Shown: positions 9,657-17,852, counted from the first letter of the stretch. The stretch: 21,198 nucleotides of DNA from Amphimedon queenslandica (GCF_000090795.2 NW_003546839.1:33731-54928), one strand, 5' to 3'. Numbers and translations are program-made. Notes: generated from the sequence alone by a model not told the origin.

Positions 9657-10643
9657 TCACAATGTTTCCGTATTACTAGAAATCGGCAAAACTTGCATGG
9701 GTACTATTGCATTATTGGATGAACTCTGCTTTCGAATTTTACGATAAAATTTAACTAGTACCTCCTTTATATCAGGCCTGAAGTATGACTGGATAACTGG
9801 GTTGACAATATTCACCATTAAGAAAAGGATAAGTCCAGCTATATAATGTTTCCATGTTAAATCAAAAATTTGACTCAAAAAAGTAACAACCACAGGAGGA
9901 AGGAAGCAGATTATCTATCCAATGAGCATGGCACAAAATATACCAACCAATCTTCTGTTCCTAGACACGTAGACATCATCTGCTAGTTGAGAGTGTTCTT
10001 GAATGAACTTATGAGTGAAGCAATAGATCCAAGTTGAGGTGACAATGATGATACATATTTGCATGATGACAAGTGTCATTGTGATGACAACGTAAGTGAT
10101 TTCACCTTCAAATCGTGGTACACAAGCTCCATATTCTTCATATGCAACCTCTCCAAAACCATAAAGTGGTGCAGTATCAAGAATTAGAGCTACTACCCAA
10201 ATCAAAGCAATTAAGGTCAGAGTTACCTTTGGTTTCATAAATCTTTTATAAAAGTTAGGTTTGACAATAAAGATACAGTGATCAACAGACATAGCAGTTA
10301 TTGTACCAAAAATAATCCATATTCCATAGTTGAGGACACAACCATGAAATGTACAAGCTGCTATTTTTTGTTCTATTGTTGTTCCATAGATCCATTCTTC
10401 ACTTGCTGCTGATATGATCCAAAGCAGAATAAACAGGACAGATATTATAAGGTGTATGATAATGAGTGAAGTAAAGAGCATTGTAGATAAAACCTTTAAG
10501 GATTTATATTGAATAAGAGTAGCAATGAGGACAATACCATTAGCAACCAATGCTCCTATGAATTCAACAGTAAGTGCAGCTGCTATCAATGGCCCATTGA
10601 AGTCTTCAGGAAAAGAATAGTTACCATCAGTATGGAAATGCAT
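9657..10643 (-). pseudogene. Rhodopsin-like GPCR interrupted by one in-frame amber codon
   Basis: Read from 10643, the frame encodes an N-terminus with one N-glycosylation sequon (NYS) and TM1 with GALVANGIVL (Asn1.50). TM3 carries Cys97, pairing in class A receptors with Cys174 in loop 2. The DRY position reads Asp-His-Cys, and TM4 has Trp149. After residue 242, within TM6, there is a TAG (plus strand 9915-9917). The same frame then continues IICFLPP, TM7 with Asn-Pro (NIVNPVIQSYF), a basic helix 8, and TGA at 9657, for 328 codon positions in all. No frameshift is needed. The stop falls about six residues before the conserved TM6 proline (6.50). It may be a pseudogene, a null allele, a base error or a recoded site. 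The ligand is unknown; residues at the DRY and 2.50 positions are atypical, so the family is probably sponge-specific. Confidence 0.8.
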
Positions 10644-11220
10644 TTTTAAGATATAGGGCAGTTACTACAGTCAGTTATCAGTTCTTTGAATGATTTTGTC
10701 AACAATAGCTAGCTCCAGTTAAAAGCCACTGTCTACGTATTTAGTCTATTTGTAATAATGTGCTAATAATGGTGTGATAGGAATCTTGTGTAGAGATTCT
10801 TTACCACTATGATAAACTGCATGAATACTGAAATGTGTATCAACTAATTAACACAACAAGAGCCACCACAATGCATGCTTACTATGTATTATATGTTGAA
10901 TGATCAGTAAGATAAATTTATTGTAAATTACAGACACACATGGAAGTTGGAATCAACATTCCAAGTGTTAAAATTAACACAACATACTGTACTAATATTA
11001 GCATTCCAAGAGCAGCATAAGCCCAGGAAAAGATTGCAAATTAGCACTTCATGAATCAAGTTTCATCATGTGCAGGCAGGAAAAACTTTATGACTGATTG
11101 CTGATTCCATGTTTAAAATTCAGTGGTAGATCTATCAGGGAATCAATAGTGTCAATATATGAGTATAGTAACAGTGCTGATCCAACCAAAAATAGACTAA
11201 ACAAATCATTATGTGCTGAT
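10644..11220. repeat. Start of segmental duplication, copy 1 (left flank)
   Basis: The segment from about 10,735 (TTTAGTCTATTTGTAA, then GGTGTGATA, AGAGATT and CACTATGATA) to about 10,990 matches 17,978-18,185 in the same order. No gene is visible. The first 100 bp hold the promoter side of the minus-strand GPCR. Confidence 0.6.
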
Positions 11221-11263
11221 AAATTTTAATTTGTATTGGGCGTGGCACTCGACAGTCAACTTC

Positions 11264-11306
11264 CACGTGCGTGCACGTGTCAACGTAGTCTTTTTAGCTC
11301 ACGTTG
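11264..11306. promoter_or_regulatory. Paired CACGTG E-boxes and CAACGT/ACGTTG inverted repeat
   Basis: Two perfect CACGTG palindromes (11264-11269 and 11274-11279) lie 10 bp apart in a GC-rich island. They are followed by CAACGT (11281) and its inverted partner ACGTTG (11301). The cluster is immediately upstream of an ATG at 11312. CACGTG is the bHLH/bZIP E-box. This may be the promoter of the candidate spliced gene that follows. Confidence 0.4.
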
Positions 11307-11311
11307 TAAAA

Positions 11312-11767
11312 ATGATTCCTAGTTACTGCCTGTTACTGCCTGGATGTAAAGACAGTCAAGTAAAGTGAATTTGATTATTTTGTATTTTGCATGTTGTGTT
11401 TTAGGTGTTTATAAAGGAGGCAATGGTTGTGATAGAATACGCCATTTTATTTCACATTACATGGGTATATATTAGGTAGAGGAAAGTTGACTGATCATTA
11501 ATCTTATGACTTTAGTAGATATCATTATTGAAGACATTGGGAAAAGAGAAGATGAAGGAGGGAACATGTACACATGTACATAGTCTCACTGATTACTACC
11601 TACGGAAAGACTAACATGTATGGTAATATATTTTGTAGTATTTTATATTCACCTTAAATTTCTACTTAAGATGAGTGAACTCAGAACGGCTAACAGAAGG
11701 TTAATATTAATGGTGCTCCACTCCCTATCCCACACAGAGATCAACCCTTACCCCCTCCACCACCCCC
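11312..11767 (+). CDS. Possible small spliced gene, function unknown
   Basis: A short first exon begins at ATG 11312 (MIPSYCLLPGCKD), just after an E-box-rich island. Joining 11312-11354 to 11405-11464 and 11516 onward (each with GT and AG borders, introns about 50 bp) keeps a frame open: VYKGGNGCDRIRHF, then VDIIIEDIGKREDEGG. A further exon-like stretch ends in a Pro/His-rich segment and CAG before GTATCA at about 11,768. I cannot settle the later joins, and other phases are possible. Cys and His residues hint at a small zinc-binding protein, but no known domain is recognised. Treat this as a candidate only. Confidence 0.22.
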
Positions 11768-11869
11768 AGGTATCATTAATTATTAATTTAATGTACGCAT
11801 GTAGAAAGTTCAAATAAATTTTCCAATATTTTTTTGAGGGAACAATATTTCAAGCATATACCTTTTCAA

Positions 11870-12440
11870 AAATTGGCTTCACATATTGATGCATTTTGAG
11901 CTATGCTTAAAATGCATGTCTGATACTTTAGCATCTCTCTCTCTATTGGTTAAGAGAGAATCATTTAATTTTCTCAGCTTTCTGATATGTATACATCATA
12001 GTGTTCTTATGTTATGTAGAAATTTTATGCTGATTCAAATCAAAATTAGATTTTTATAAATTTTTGAAAGTTGCTCAAAAATTGGACAAAGTCTCTGTAA
12101 TTGGTACAGGCTCAATGACCAAATTTTTGCCAAAAATGAAGGAGAGAAAATTTTTTAATATTTTTTCTGATACATATACCATGCATGTACTTATGTTGCT
12201 TAGAAAGTTTAAGGTGATTCTGATCAAAATTGGATTTTTTATGAATTTTTAAAGCAGCTCAAAAATTGGGTCAGAGTCCTTGAGTACAGCGTCATTGGCC
12301 AAATTTCACCAAAAGTGGAAAAGAGAGAATTTTCAATTTTTATAATTTTCCTGATACATATAGATATACTTATGTTGTGTAGAAAGTTTGAGTTGATTCT
12401 GATCAAAATTATACATTTATGATGATTTACCATTTTTGAT
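11870..12440 (+). repeat. Tandem ~184-bp satellite, about three copies
   Basis: The phrase CTGATAYRTATA followed by CTTATGTTRYKTAGAAA begins near 11,982, 12,167 and 12,351, giving a period of 184-185 bp. Units share TTGATTCTGATCAAAATT and AGCTCAAAAATTGG. The same unit is found once or twice at 18,220-18,420 and, inverted, in intron 6 of the Borealin-like gene. Open frames within it are chance. Confidence 0.8.
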
Positions 12441-13061
12441 ATCTTTTTTCCTTTCTCTTCCAGTATTTCTATTTTACTCCATTTCTATTATACTCCATCA
12501 TGACTCTAAGCTGTCAAGCTTACTGGGAAAAAAAGAGTACTACCTTTGCACTATACAATCTGTTTAGAGAGCCTTTACCAAGAAAGTGGCATGCATATTA
12601 GGTATAAACTTTGACTAAATGTTCTATTATTGTTAGTGTTGTTGTTGTTTTATTTATAGGTGATGAGCTGATGACATTGCTTCATTAGTATCTAATCTTG
12701 GTAGCTCCTAGAATGCAGTTAGTCGTGGTGTATACATATAGTTTTATTTGTTATAATCTAATAATACATGAAATATACTGTGTACTGGGTTTGTTTTGGT
12801 AGGCCAAGTTGTTTTTTTCTCCAAAATCCTGGCAGGATTACAAACAGCTGACTGACTATACATGTAGATGTGCTATAAAAAACAAGCGTATTAGTGTAAA
12901 AATATTCCTATAATTGTTTTCACCACCTTGCAAGTACAACTGGGTTCTTATTAAGACTTATAAAGGTTCTCTCTACCTTCTAATGCTTCTAGAGAAGTCT
13001 TTAGACAGTATCTTTATGTTCTTTCGCTGTTAGAAAGCTCATAACTTTGTCCCATGTGCAA
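12441..13061. repeat. Segmental duplication, copy 1 (middle part)
   Basis: Blocks such as AGCTGTCAAGCTTACTGGGA, AGAGAGCCTTTACCAAGA, GTGGCATGCA and TATAGGTGATGAGYTGATGACAT occur here (12,470-12,760) and again, in order, at 18,440-19,130. The last block follows a polypyrimidine/AG acceptor-like sequence in both copies and might be a conserved untranslated or relic exon. No open coding frame is supported. Confidence 0.65.
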
Positions 13062-13371
13062 GCCGCCATCATAGATATTAGAGTAAATGAAAGGGATAGG
13101 AAACCACCGTAAAATTTATAGGCATGTCATGCGTTGCCTAGCGACGTATGCAAGTTGTCGTTTTTCTTACCGGGAAACTAGGAAAATGGAGGACCATGAC
13201 TGGACTTCTCGGCTTATAAGGAGATCTTATAAGGACTTCTCGGCTTATTTTTCATACACCATTTTACTCTAATAATCAGTTCAATTTAATACGGTATTAG
13301 CAACTAGCATTTCCTGCCGGGAACGGTGGTTTCCTATCCCTTTCATTTACTCTAATATCTATGCCGCCATC
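13062..13371. mobile_element. MITE with 40-bp perfect TIRs and 9-bp TSD (Mutator-like)
   Basis: The element body is 13071-13362 (292 bp). Its first 40 bases (13071-13110, beginning ATAGATATTAGAGTAAATGA) are perfectly repeated in inverted form at 13323-13362. The 9-mer GCCGCCATC lies directly on both sides (13062-13070 and 13363-13371) as a target-site duplication. Long perfect TIRs with a 9-bp duplication fit the Mutator superfamily. The interior has a direct repeat of GGACTTCTCGGCTTAT around an AT-rich palindrome and no transposase. Perfect ends and duplication imply a recent insertion. Confidence 0.92.
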
Positions 13372-13508
13372 TTGTTTGCCGTGACCACACCCACTTACGT
13401 AGCGTGGGCGGGTGGTTGCTAAGGCTTGTTATTTCTCCAATACAACATGTATAGAAGAAATGTAAGTGTTGACATACAAATCGCACGTGGGTGAAATCAA
13501 TTATAGGA

Positions 13509-13537
13509 ACGACCTGGGGGCTTCGCCCCCAGGTCGT
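13509..13537. repeat. GC-rich perfect hairpin (13-bp stem)
   Basis: ACGACCTGGGGGC (13509-13521) and GCCCCCAGGTCGT (13525-13537) flank a 3-nt loop. The stem is perfect and far more GC-rich than its surroundings. It could be a transposon end remnant, a small structured RNA or a cruciform. Nothing nearby identifies it. Confidence 0.7.
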
Positions 13538-14086
13538 AATAAAACAATTATTGATAAACACACAGTTTTACATGTATCCCGATATTCTTAATGAATTAGC
13601 TATTACCGAGAGTGGATTCTTGTGCATATTATTTGATGCAGAATAGGTACTTAACACACCTCTAATTGTGTGTAATACACCTCTAATTGTAGTGCTTGTG
13701 GCCATTTCTAGCCATAGTAACTGGCTTAAAACACCTGGATAATGCATGAATGAGTGACATGATGTATATACTTAATTATAAAAATTTTAACTATTAATTT
13801 TTATTGACTGCAATAATTATTAGTTAAAAATTAACCAACTATTTATTACATGATTTAAGGCTACTTGTTGCAATGTAAACAGAGCTCATATACATACATG
13901 TGTGGTAATGATAGTAATGATAATAATGATAATAATAATAACGATAGCAATAATAACATATAACATGACATTTAAAGTACACATGATACAAGTAAACGTA
14001 TAAGCACATGTCAGAAACAATGATAATAATAATAATAATATTGATAATAAATAACAGTGTCCTATTTTCAAGCTTTACATAGTTTT
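13538..14086. other. AT-rich spacer with (TAA/TGA)n microsatellites
   Basis: This holds a repeated ACACCTCTAATTGT phrase near 13,658 and 13,678 and imperfect AAT/GAT microsatellites at about 13,906-13,955 and 14,021-14,050. The minus strand of the microsatellite reads as Ile/Tyr/His runs and is not a gene. Confidence 0.6.
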
Positions 14087-14167
14087 CTACCATGCCACCT
14101 TGCGATTGACCAATCAGATTGCAGTATTGGAGATCAATTATTTTTCATATTGACCTAGCTCGTAAAA

Positions 14168-14297
14168 ATATGTATAGGTTATACAACGAGGTGAGGTATC
14201 TCATGGCATTTATCATACCGAGGGCCGTAGGCCTGAGGTATGATAAGGCCATAGATACCAACACAGAGTTGTATAACAGTAACCAACTTCTACCATG
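14168..14297 (+). mobile_element. Fold-back element, copy A
   Basis: It starts ATATGTATAGGTTATAC and ends CAACTTCTACCATG. GTTATACAAC near the left end pairs with GTTGTATAAC near the right end, and inner arms around GAGGGCCGTAGGCCT also pair (GAGGTATCT/AGATACC, ATCATACC/GGTATGAT). The same termini, inverted, bound the element at 14756-14878, so the two are members of one family. Confidence 0.65.
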
Positions 14298-14394
14298 TAT
14301 TAAAATAAACAACTAGTTTACTTAGCAACACTTAACAACAGTATGGCATGCATGCCTATTTCAGTTTAGCAGGAGGTTAATAAGTAATTTCTTG

Positions 14395-14478
14395 GGCAAA
14401 CTTATTAACCTCCCGGGCAAACTTATTAACCTCCCGGACAAACTTATCAACCTCCCGGGCAAACTTATTAACCTCCTA
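14395..14478 (+). repeat. 21-bp minisatellite, four copies
   Basis: The unit GGCAAACTTATTAACCTCCCG is repeated at 14395, 14416, 14437 and 14458 with only two to four substitutions overall. AGGAGGTTAATAAGT at 14371, just upstream, is the reverse complement of the unit's core, so the array can fold back on it. Confidence 0.93.
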
Positions 14479-14755
14479 TTACCAGGGAAATTACTTATCA
14501 AACCTCCTAGTGGTAAATAAGTTATTTATGAACCTAAAATCAAGCAATCTGATTGGTCAATTGCAACTAGGCATGGTAGAAAAACCTATCTTGTTAAATA
14601 ATTAATTGATTGGCAGTTTGATGCTCTACGCTTATGCTCTTATTAGTCCATTTGTCAAGTTTGGTTGATTCTTTACTGGCCTAGCCTGTTAGATATGTTG
14701 TATGTATGTCAACTGTGGTCTTATTATCAGCAGCTGGTATTTGTTTTTCAAGTGT

Positions 14756-14878
14756 CATGGTAGAAGTTGGCTATACACCTTGGTATCGGTTTCTATGGTA
14801 TTTATTAACCTTGCGACTGCATCGCTCAGTTAATAAATACCATAGAAACCTCTACCTCAGTGTATAACCTATACATAT
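14756..14878 (-). mobile_element. Fold-back element, copy B (inverted relative to A) with 22-bp perfect stem
   Basis: CATGGTAGAAGTTG at the left end and GTATAACCTATACATAT at the right end are the inverted termini of copy A. In the centre, 14788-14809 and 14829-14850 form a perfect 22-bp stem over a 19-nt loop. The loop itself contains GCGA and TCGC as a small inner pairing. The stem sequence differs from copy A's although the termini agree. Confidence 0.75.
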
Positions 14879-15188
14879 GTTGCCTCTTAGTAGTGGAAGT
14901 TGAGCTTGAAGGTCTATAGTAAATTCTTTTGGTTGTTACGGAGTATGGAATTTTTCTTATTTGGTTGTCTCAGTTGCTGGTTGTCTTGGTTATAAAAATG
15001 TAAACCAAACGACATCAATAGATGATGTAGTTGAGATATAGAAAATTTCCAAATTTGGAAATATAGTAACTGATAACAGTGGGAAGTAAAACAAACAGTC
15101 ACTGTCACATGACGCTGATGATTCAGTTACATATATTAGATTACATAGTTGTACTTCTTGTAGTGTTACTTCAATATATCATTACAGA
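14879..15188. other. Upstream region of the first 2A/Death/ankyrin gene
   Basis: AT-rich sequence with no clear TATA box. A pyrimidine-rich stretch followed by ATTACAG sits directly before the ATG at 15189 and could be a splice acceptor for an untranslated first exon. Short open frames here are not supported. Confidence 0.4.
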
Positions 15189-17852
15189 ATGGTTGATGTC
15201 TCTCAATGGAGAGCAAGTATTGGACTGTGGAACTACTGTCAAGCTGCCTCCAGTAGACCAGCTAATGACCGCCACTCTCACTCATTCAAAGCTGCAGTAG
15301 ACAGCAAGTCAGGCAATACTACATCAGGAGAGAAGACATCTAAACTGCCAGCAGCTCTGTCTTTTATTGCTATCCTCCTCCTCCTCTTTCATTCTCTCTC
15401 TTTATTAAGACACATCTTGATGATTCCTCCAACAGGTAAGCAACAATTGCAAATTTGTACTTGTATATTTACTGGTATTTTATTATTAGGTAACTGCTAC
15501 CAAGTACAGTGTACTACTGATGTTACTGTTACTGATACAAATTACCTCCAGTCAGTAGTCTTACCTGGAGGCAGGAGTTCTAACCTGATTTACAATGATC
15601 TCCATTTGATTATTTGTCTACATATGCTCCTCCTCTTATCAGGAGATGTTGAAGTCAATCCTGGTCCTATGATTGATGATCGACCTGACATTTCATTGCT
15701 AACTCAATGGCTTGAAGAACTCATTGACTGGAAACCATTTGGTCATTTTTTACCAGGAATTACTTATTCGGACATATTAAAGATTGAAGCAGATAATACA
15801 ACAATTGATGGCAAAAAGTTAGCATTATATGCAAAATGGTTGCACATTGCTTCTAAAGCAACATGGGCTGATGTTATTAATGCACTGAGCAAAACAAGAG
15901 AAAATAACTTTGCCCAATACATCAGAAATAACTTGCAAAAAAGCGCACCAAGGTCAGCTAGCAGTTATGTTGCTGTTACTACCAGACAATCATCACAAGC
16001 AGAAGTAAAGTTTTATACAGCAGAAGATGAAAAGGAGATATTGCTTACTCTAATTAACCTCAAAAAAGAGTTTTCTAGTTTAATTATGCATGCACGGTTA
16101 GGTCTTGAAAAGAAGATTAAAAATGATTCTAATATATTACATGCTCTTAACATATGGTTGGAGACTTACATGCATTTGAATGATAAACTAACAAATGCAT
16201 CATTAGATGAAACTTTCAAAATTATTCATCCATTTTATGATTTTATTGATTGCAGTCTGATAGTGGACATGAGTGAAATTTTTCTACGAGATTTCAAATT
16301 TGGTGACAATGATTTAAGTATTGTTAGCGAACTAAAAAATTATATGGAAAAAGCTAACAAACTTCGATGTTCAGCTCAAGTGAAGCATCTTAATGAGTCA
16401 CTGAAAAAATTGTATGAAGAACATATACCAGATCTATCAAATATGCCAATGATTTTAGTGAAGCTTCATAATCCATGGCATGGTAGCAACATCAATGGAC
16501 TCTCTCTACTGATCCACAACTTACTTCCAGTTGGATACCAGCAAATCATAATGAAATATATTACAATATCGTCTGGATCTGTTATCATCAAATATTCTGT
16601 ATATGGTTCTACAGCTGATAGTCTAATAGAATATACTGGAGGAAAGTTACAGTTTATGCGTCTCATTGGTATATTTAGTTTATACATTAATGATCATCCT
16701 GTCCTTCAAGAAGATGAGAATATGAACTTCACCTTTGAACTAGCTCTCCTTGAGGCAGTCACAGCTGGTAATAATGAAGCAGTAGAGTTTCTTCTTGAAC
16801 TAGAAACTGTTAATATTGATCATACTAATGAAGAAGGCAATACAGCACTAATGATAGCTTGTGAAAGAGGGCATGAGGACATTGTACACAGTTTACTGTC
16901 TGCTGGAGTTAAGATTGACATTCAGAATAATAAAAAATTGACTCCACTAATGGTGGCAAGTGAACATAATCACATTTCAATCATTCACATGTTACTACAA
17001 GCTAATGCTAATCCTCACCTGAAGACGTCAAATGGATCAAATGCTTTAATGATTGCAAGTTTCCATGGTAACTATGAAGTTGTTAAACTATTGATTAGTA
17101 ATGGAGTTGATTGTAAATGTCAGCGAAAAGATGGAACAAACGCTTTTATGTTGGCTTGTCAAAATGGCCACACTCAAATAGTTGAACTGCTGTTGAAGGA
17201 ACAAGTGGATCCTAATATTCAAAAAGAAAGTGGAGCAAATGGTTTTATGCTGGCTTGTAAAAGTGGCCATAATCAAATTGTTGAACTGTTGCTGAAGGAA
17301 AAATTTGATCCTAATGTTCAAACGAATGATGGTTGGAGTGCCTTTATGATCGCTTGTAAAAATGGCCACATTCAAATAGTTGACCTGTTACTGAAAAATC
17401 ATATTAATCCTAATGTTCAAGCAAAAGATGGTTGGAATGCTTTTATGTTGGCTTGTCAAAATGGTCACACTCAAGTAGTTGATTTGTTACTAAAGGGACA
17501 AGTTGATCCTAATGTTCCAATGAATGATGGAGCAAATGCTCTAATGTTGGCTTGCCAAAAGGGACATACTCGAATAGTTGAACTGTTGCTGAATAAACAA
17601 GTTGGCCCTAAACAAGTTGACCCTAATGTTCAGAATAGAAAAGGTCATACTGCTTTACTTTTTGCCAGTACCCAAGGACATTATGAAATAGTTAAGTTAT
17701 TATTAGAATCGAAAGCTGATCCAAATATTAAATCTATTAAAGGAAAAACTGCATTATTAGTAGCCAAGACTGATAAAATAAAGGAATTACTTCATAATTA
17801 CAGTGCATCTGAAACAGCATCTAGTGGATATCAGACATTAGACACTTTATAG
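15189..17852 (+). CDS. 2A-containing hydrophobic cassette / Death domain / ankyrin-repeat protein (887 codons)
   Basis: The frame encodes, in order, a conserved N-terminal cassette (1-160) with a hydrophobic segment at about 53-79, a second at about 89-101 and a third at 139-150. The third runs into a 2A-like motif, SGDVEVNPGP (151-160). A Death-type domain follows at about 171-250 (Trp181, Trp217, Trp226), then an unrecognised region at 251-516, then about eleven 33-residue ankyrin repeats (517 to about 868). The 2A would make the ribosome skip the Gly159-Pro160 bond, giving a 159-residue membrane or secretory peptide and a separate 728-residue Death-ankyrin protein, presumably a cytosolic adaptor in immune or death signalling. 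Repeats 5-8 are nearly identical (NAFMLACQNGH-type). Repeat 9 carries a five-residue insertion from a 15-bp duplication (17595-17624). The start is supported by its paralogue at 20354, where similarity begins at the ATG. Splicing of 15436-15489 is possible without changing frame. Confidence 0.85.
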   Translation: MVDVSQWRASIGLWNYCQAASSRPANDRHSHSFKAAVDSKSGNTTSGEKTSKLPAALSFIAILLLLFHSLSLLRHILMIPPTGKQQLQICTCIFTGILLLGNCYQVQCTTDVTVTDTNYLQSVVLPGGRSSNLIYNDLHLIICLHMLLLLSGDVEVNPGPMIDDRPDISLLTQWLEELIDWKPFGHFLPGITYSDILKIEADNTTIDGKKLALYAKWLHIASKATWADVINALSKTRENNFAQYIRNNLQKSAPRSASSYVAVTTRQSSQAEVKFYTAEDEKEILLTLINLKKEFSSLIMHARLGLEKKIKNDSNILHALNIWLETYMHLNDKLTNASLDETFKIIHPFYDFIDCSLIVDMSEIFLRDFKFGDNDLSIVSELKNYMEKANKLRCSAQVKHLNESLKKLYEEHIPDLSNMPMILVKLHNPWHGSNINGLSLLIHNLLPVGYQQIIMKYITISSGSVIIKYSVYGSTADSLIEYTGGKLQFMRLIGIFSLYINDHPVLQEDENMNFTFELALLEAVTAGNNEAVEFLLELETVNIDHTNEEGNTALMIACERGHEDIVHSLLSAGVKIDIQNNKKLTPLMVASEHNHISIIHMLLQANANPHLKTSNGSNALMIASFHGNYEVVKLLISNGVDCKCQRKDGTNAFMLACQNGHTQIVELLLKEQVDPNIQKESGANGFMLACKSGHNQIVELLLKEKFDPNVQTNDGWSAFMIACKNGHIQIVDLLLKNHINPNVQAKDGWNAFMLACQNGHTQVVDLLLKGQVDPNVPMNDGANALMLACQKGHTRIVELLLNKQVGPKQVDPNVQNRKGHTALLFASTQGHYEIVKLLLESKADPNIKSIKGKTALLVAKTDKIKELLHNYSASETASSGYQTLDTL
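15436..15489 (+). other. Exitron-like 54-nt in-frame intron candidate, copy 1
   Basis: The segment begins with GTAAGC after CAACAG and ends with TTATTATTAG. These are consensus donor and acceptor ends separated by a length divisible by three and free of stops. The phase-1 junction regenerates glycine. Retained, it encodes the second hydrophobic segment (CTCIFTGILLL). Spliced, the chain reads IPPTGNCYQVQC. The paralogue keeps the same segment at 20601-20654 with donor GTAAAC. Confidence 0.5.
15645..15668 (+). other. 2A-like ribosome-skipping motif, copy 1
   Basis: The codons read DVEVNPGP, matching the strict D-x-E-x-N-P-G-P consensus of 2A and 2A-like peptides, at which the final Gly-Pro bond is not formed. 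The upstream Leu-rich stretch (MLLLLSG) fits known active 2A contexts. The motif is kept in the paralogue despite a Val-to-Leu change at a variable position, as expected under selection. Confidence 0.88.

Larger units (their letters stand above)
14087..14579. mobile_element. Composite fold-back MITE with 36-bp TIRs
   Basis: CTACCATGCC, then TTGCGATTGACCAATC and AGATTGC, occupy 14087-14122. They are matched in inverted form at 14544-14579 with about four mismatches. Inside are a second fold-back element (14168-14297), a 21-bp minisatellite (14395-14478) and an inverted pair flanking the minisatellite (14371-14390 and 14488-14508). There is no coding capacity. The layout suggests nested insertions in an older MITE. 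Confidence 0.72.
15189..15668 (+). other. N-terminal hydrophobic cassette upstream of the 2A site, copy 1
   Basis: These 160 codons are about 91% identical in protein to 20354-20833, while the Death domains after them share under half their residues. The cassette has a polar start (VSQWRASIGLWNYCQ, then SSRPAN and RHSHSF), a strong hydrophobic helix, a Cys-bearing segment (NCYQVQC) and the terminal hydrophobic run feeding the 2A. I do not recognise it as a named domain. From memory, leader peptides of this style also precede 2A motifs in some non-LTR retrotransposons. Confidence 0.7.

Noticed and set aside
11312-11464. THAP-type zinc finger at the start of the candidate gene
   Set aside because: The CxxxxxC spacing and the lack of the downstream His and AVPTIF-like motif do not fit the THAP consensus.
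13087-13272. 61-residue frame with Arg/Tyr-rich sequence
   Set aside because: It lies entirely inside the 292-bp MITE, beginning in its TIR, and has no transposase features.
13839-14093. Ile/Tyr/His-rich minus-strand frames
   Set aside because: They come from an AAT/GAT microsatellite.
15079-15300. Upstream overlapping frame before the 2A gene
   Set aside because: It overlaps the real start in another frame, has no counterpart in the paralogue and no features.
17088-17375. 95-residue minus-strand frame
   Set aside because: It is the antisense shadow of ankyrin repeats, kept open by their periodic codon use.
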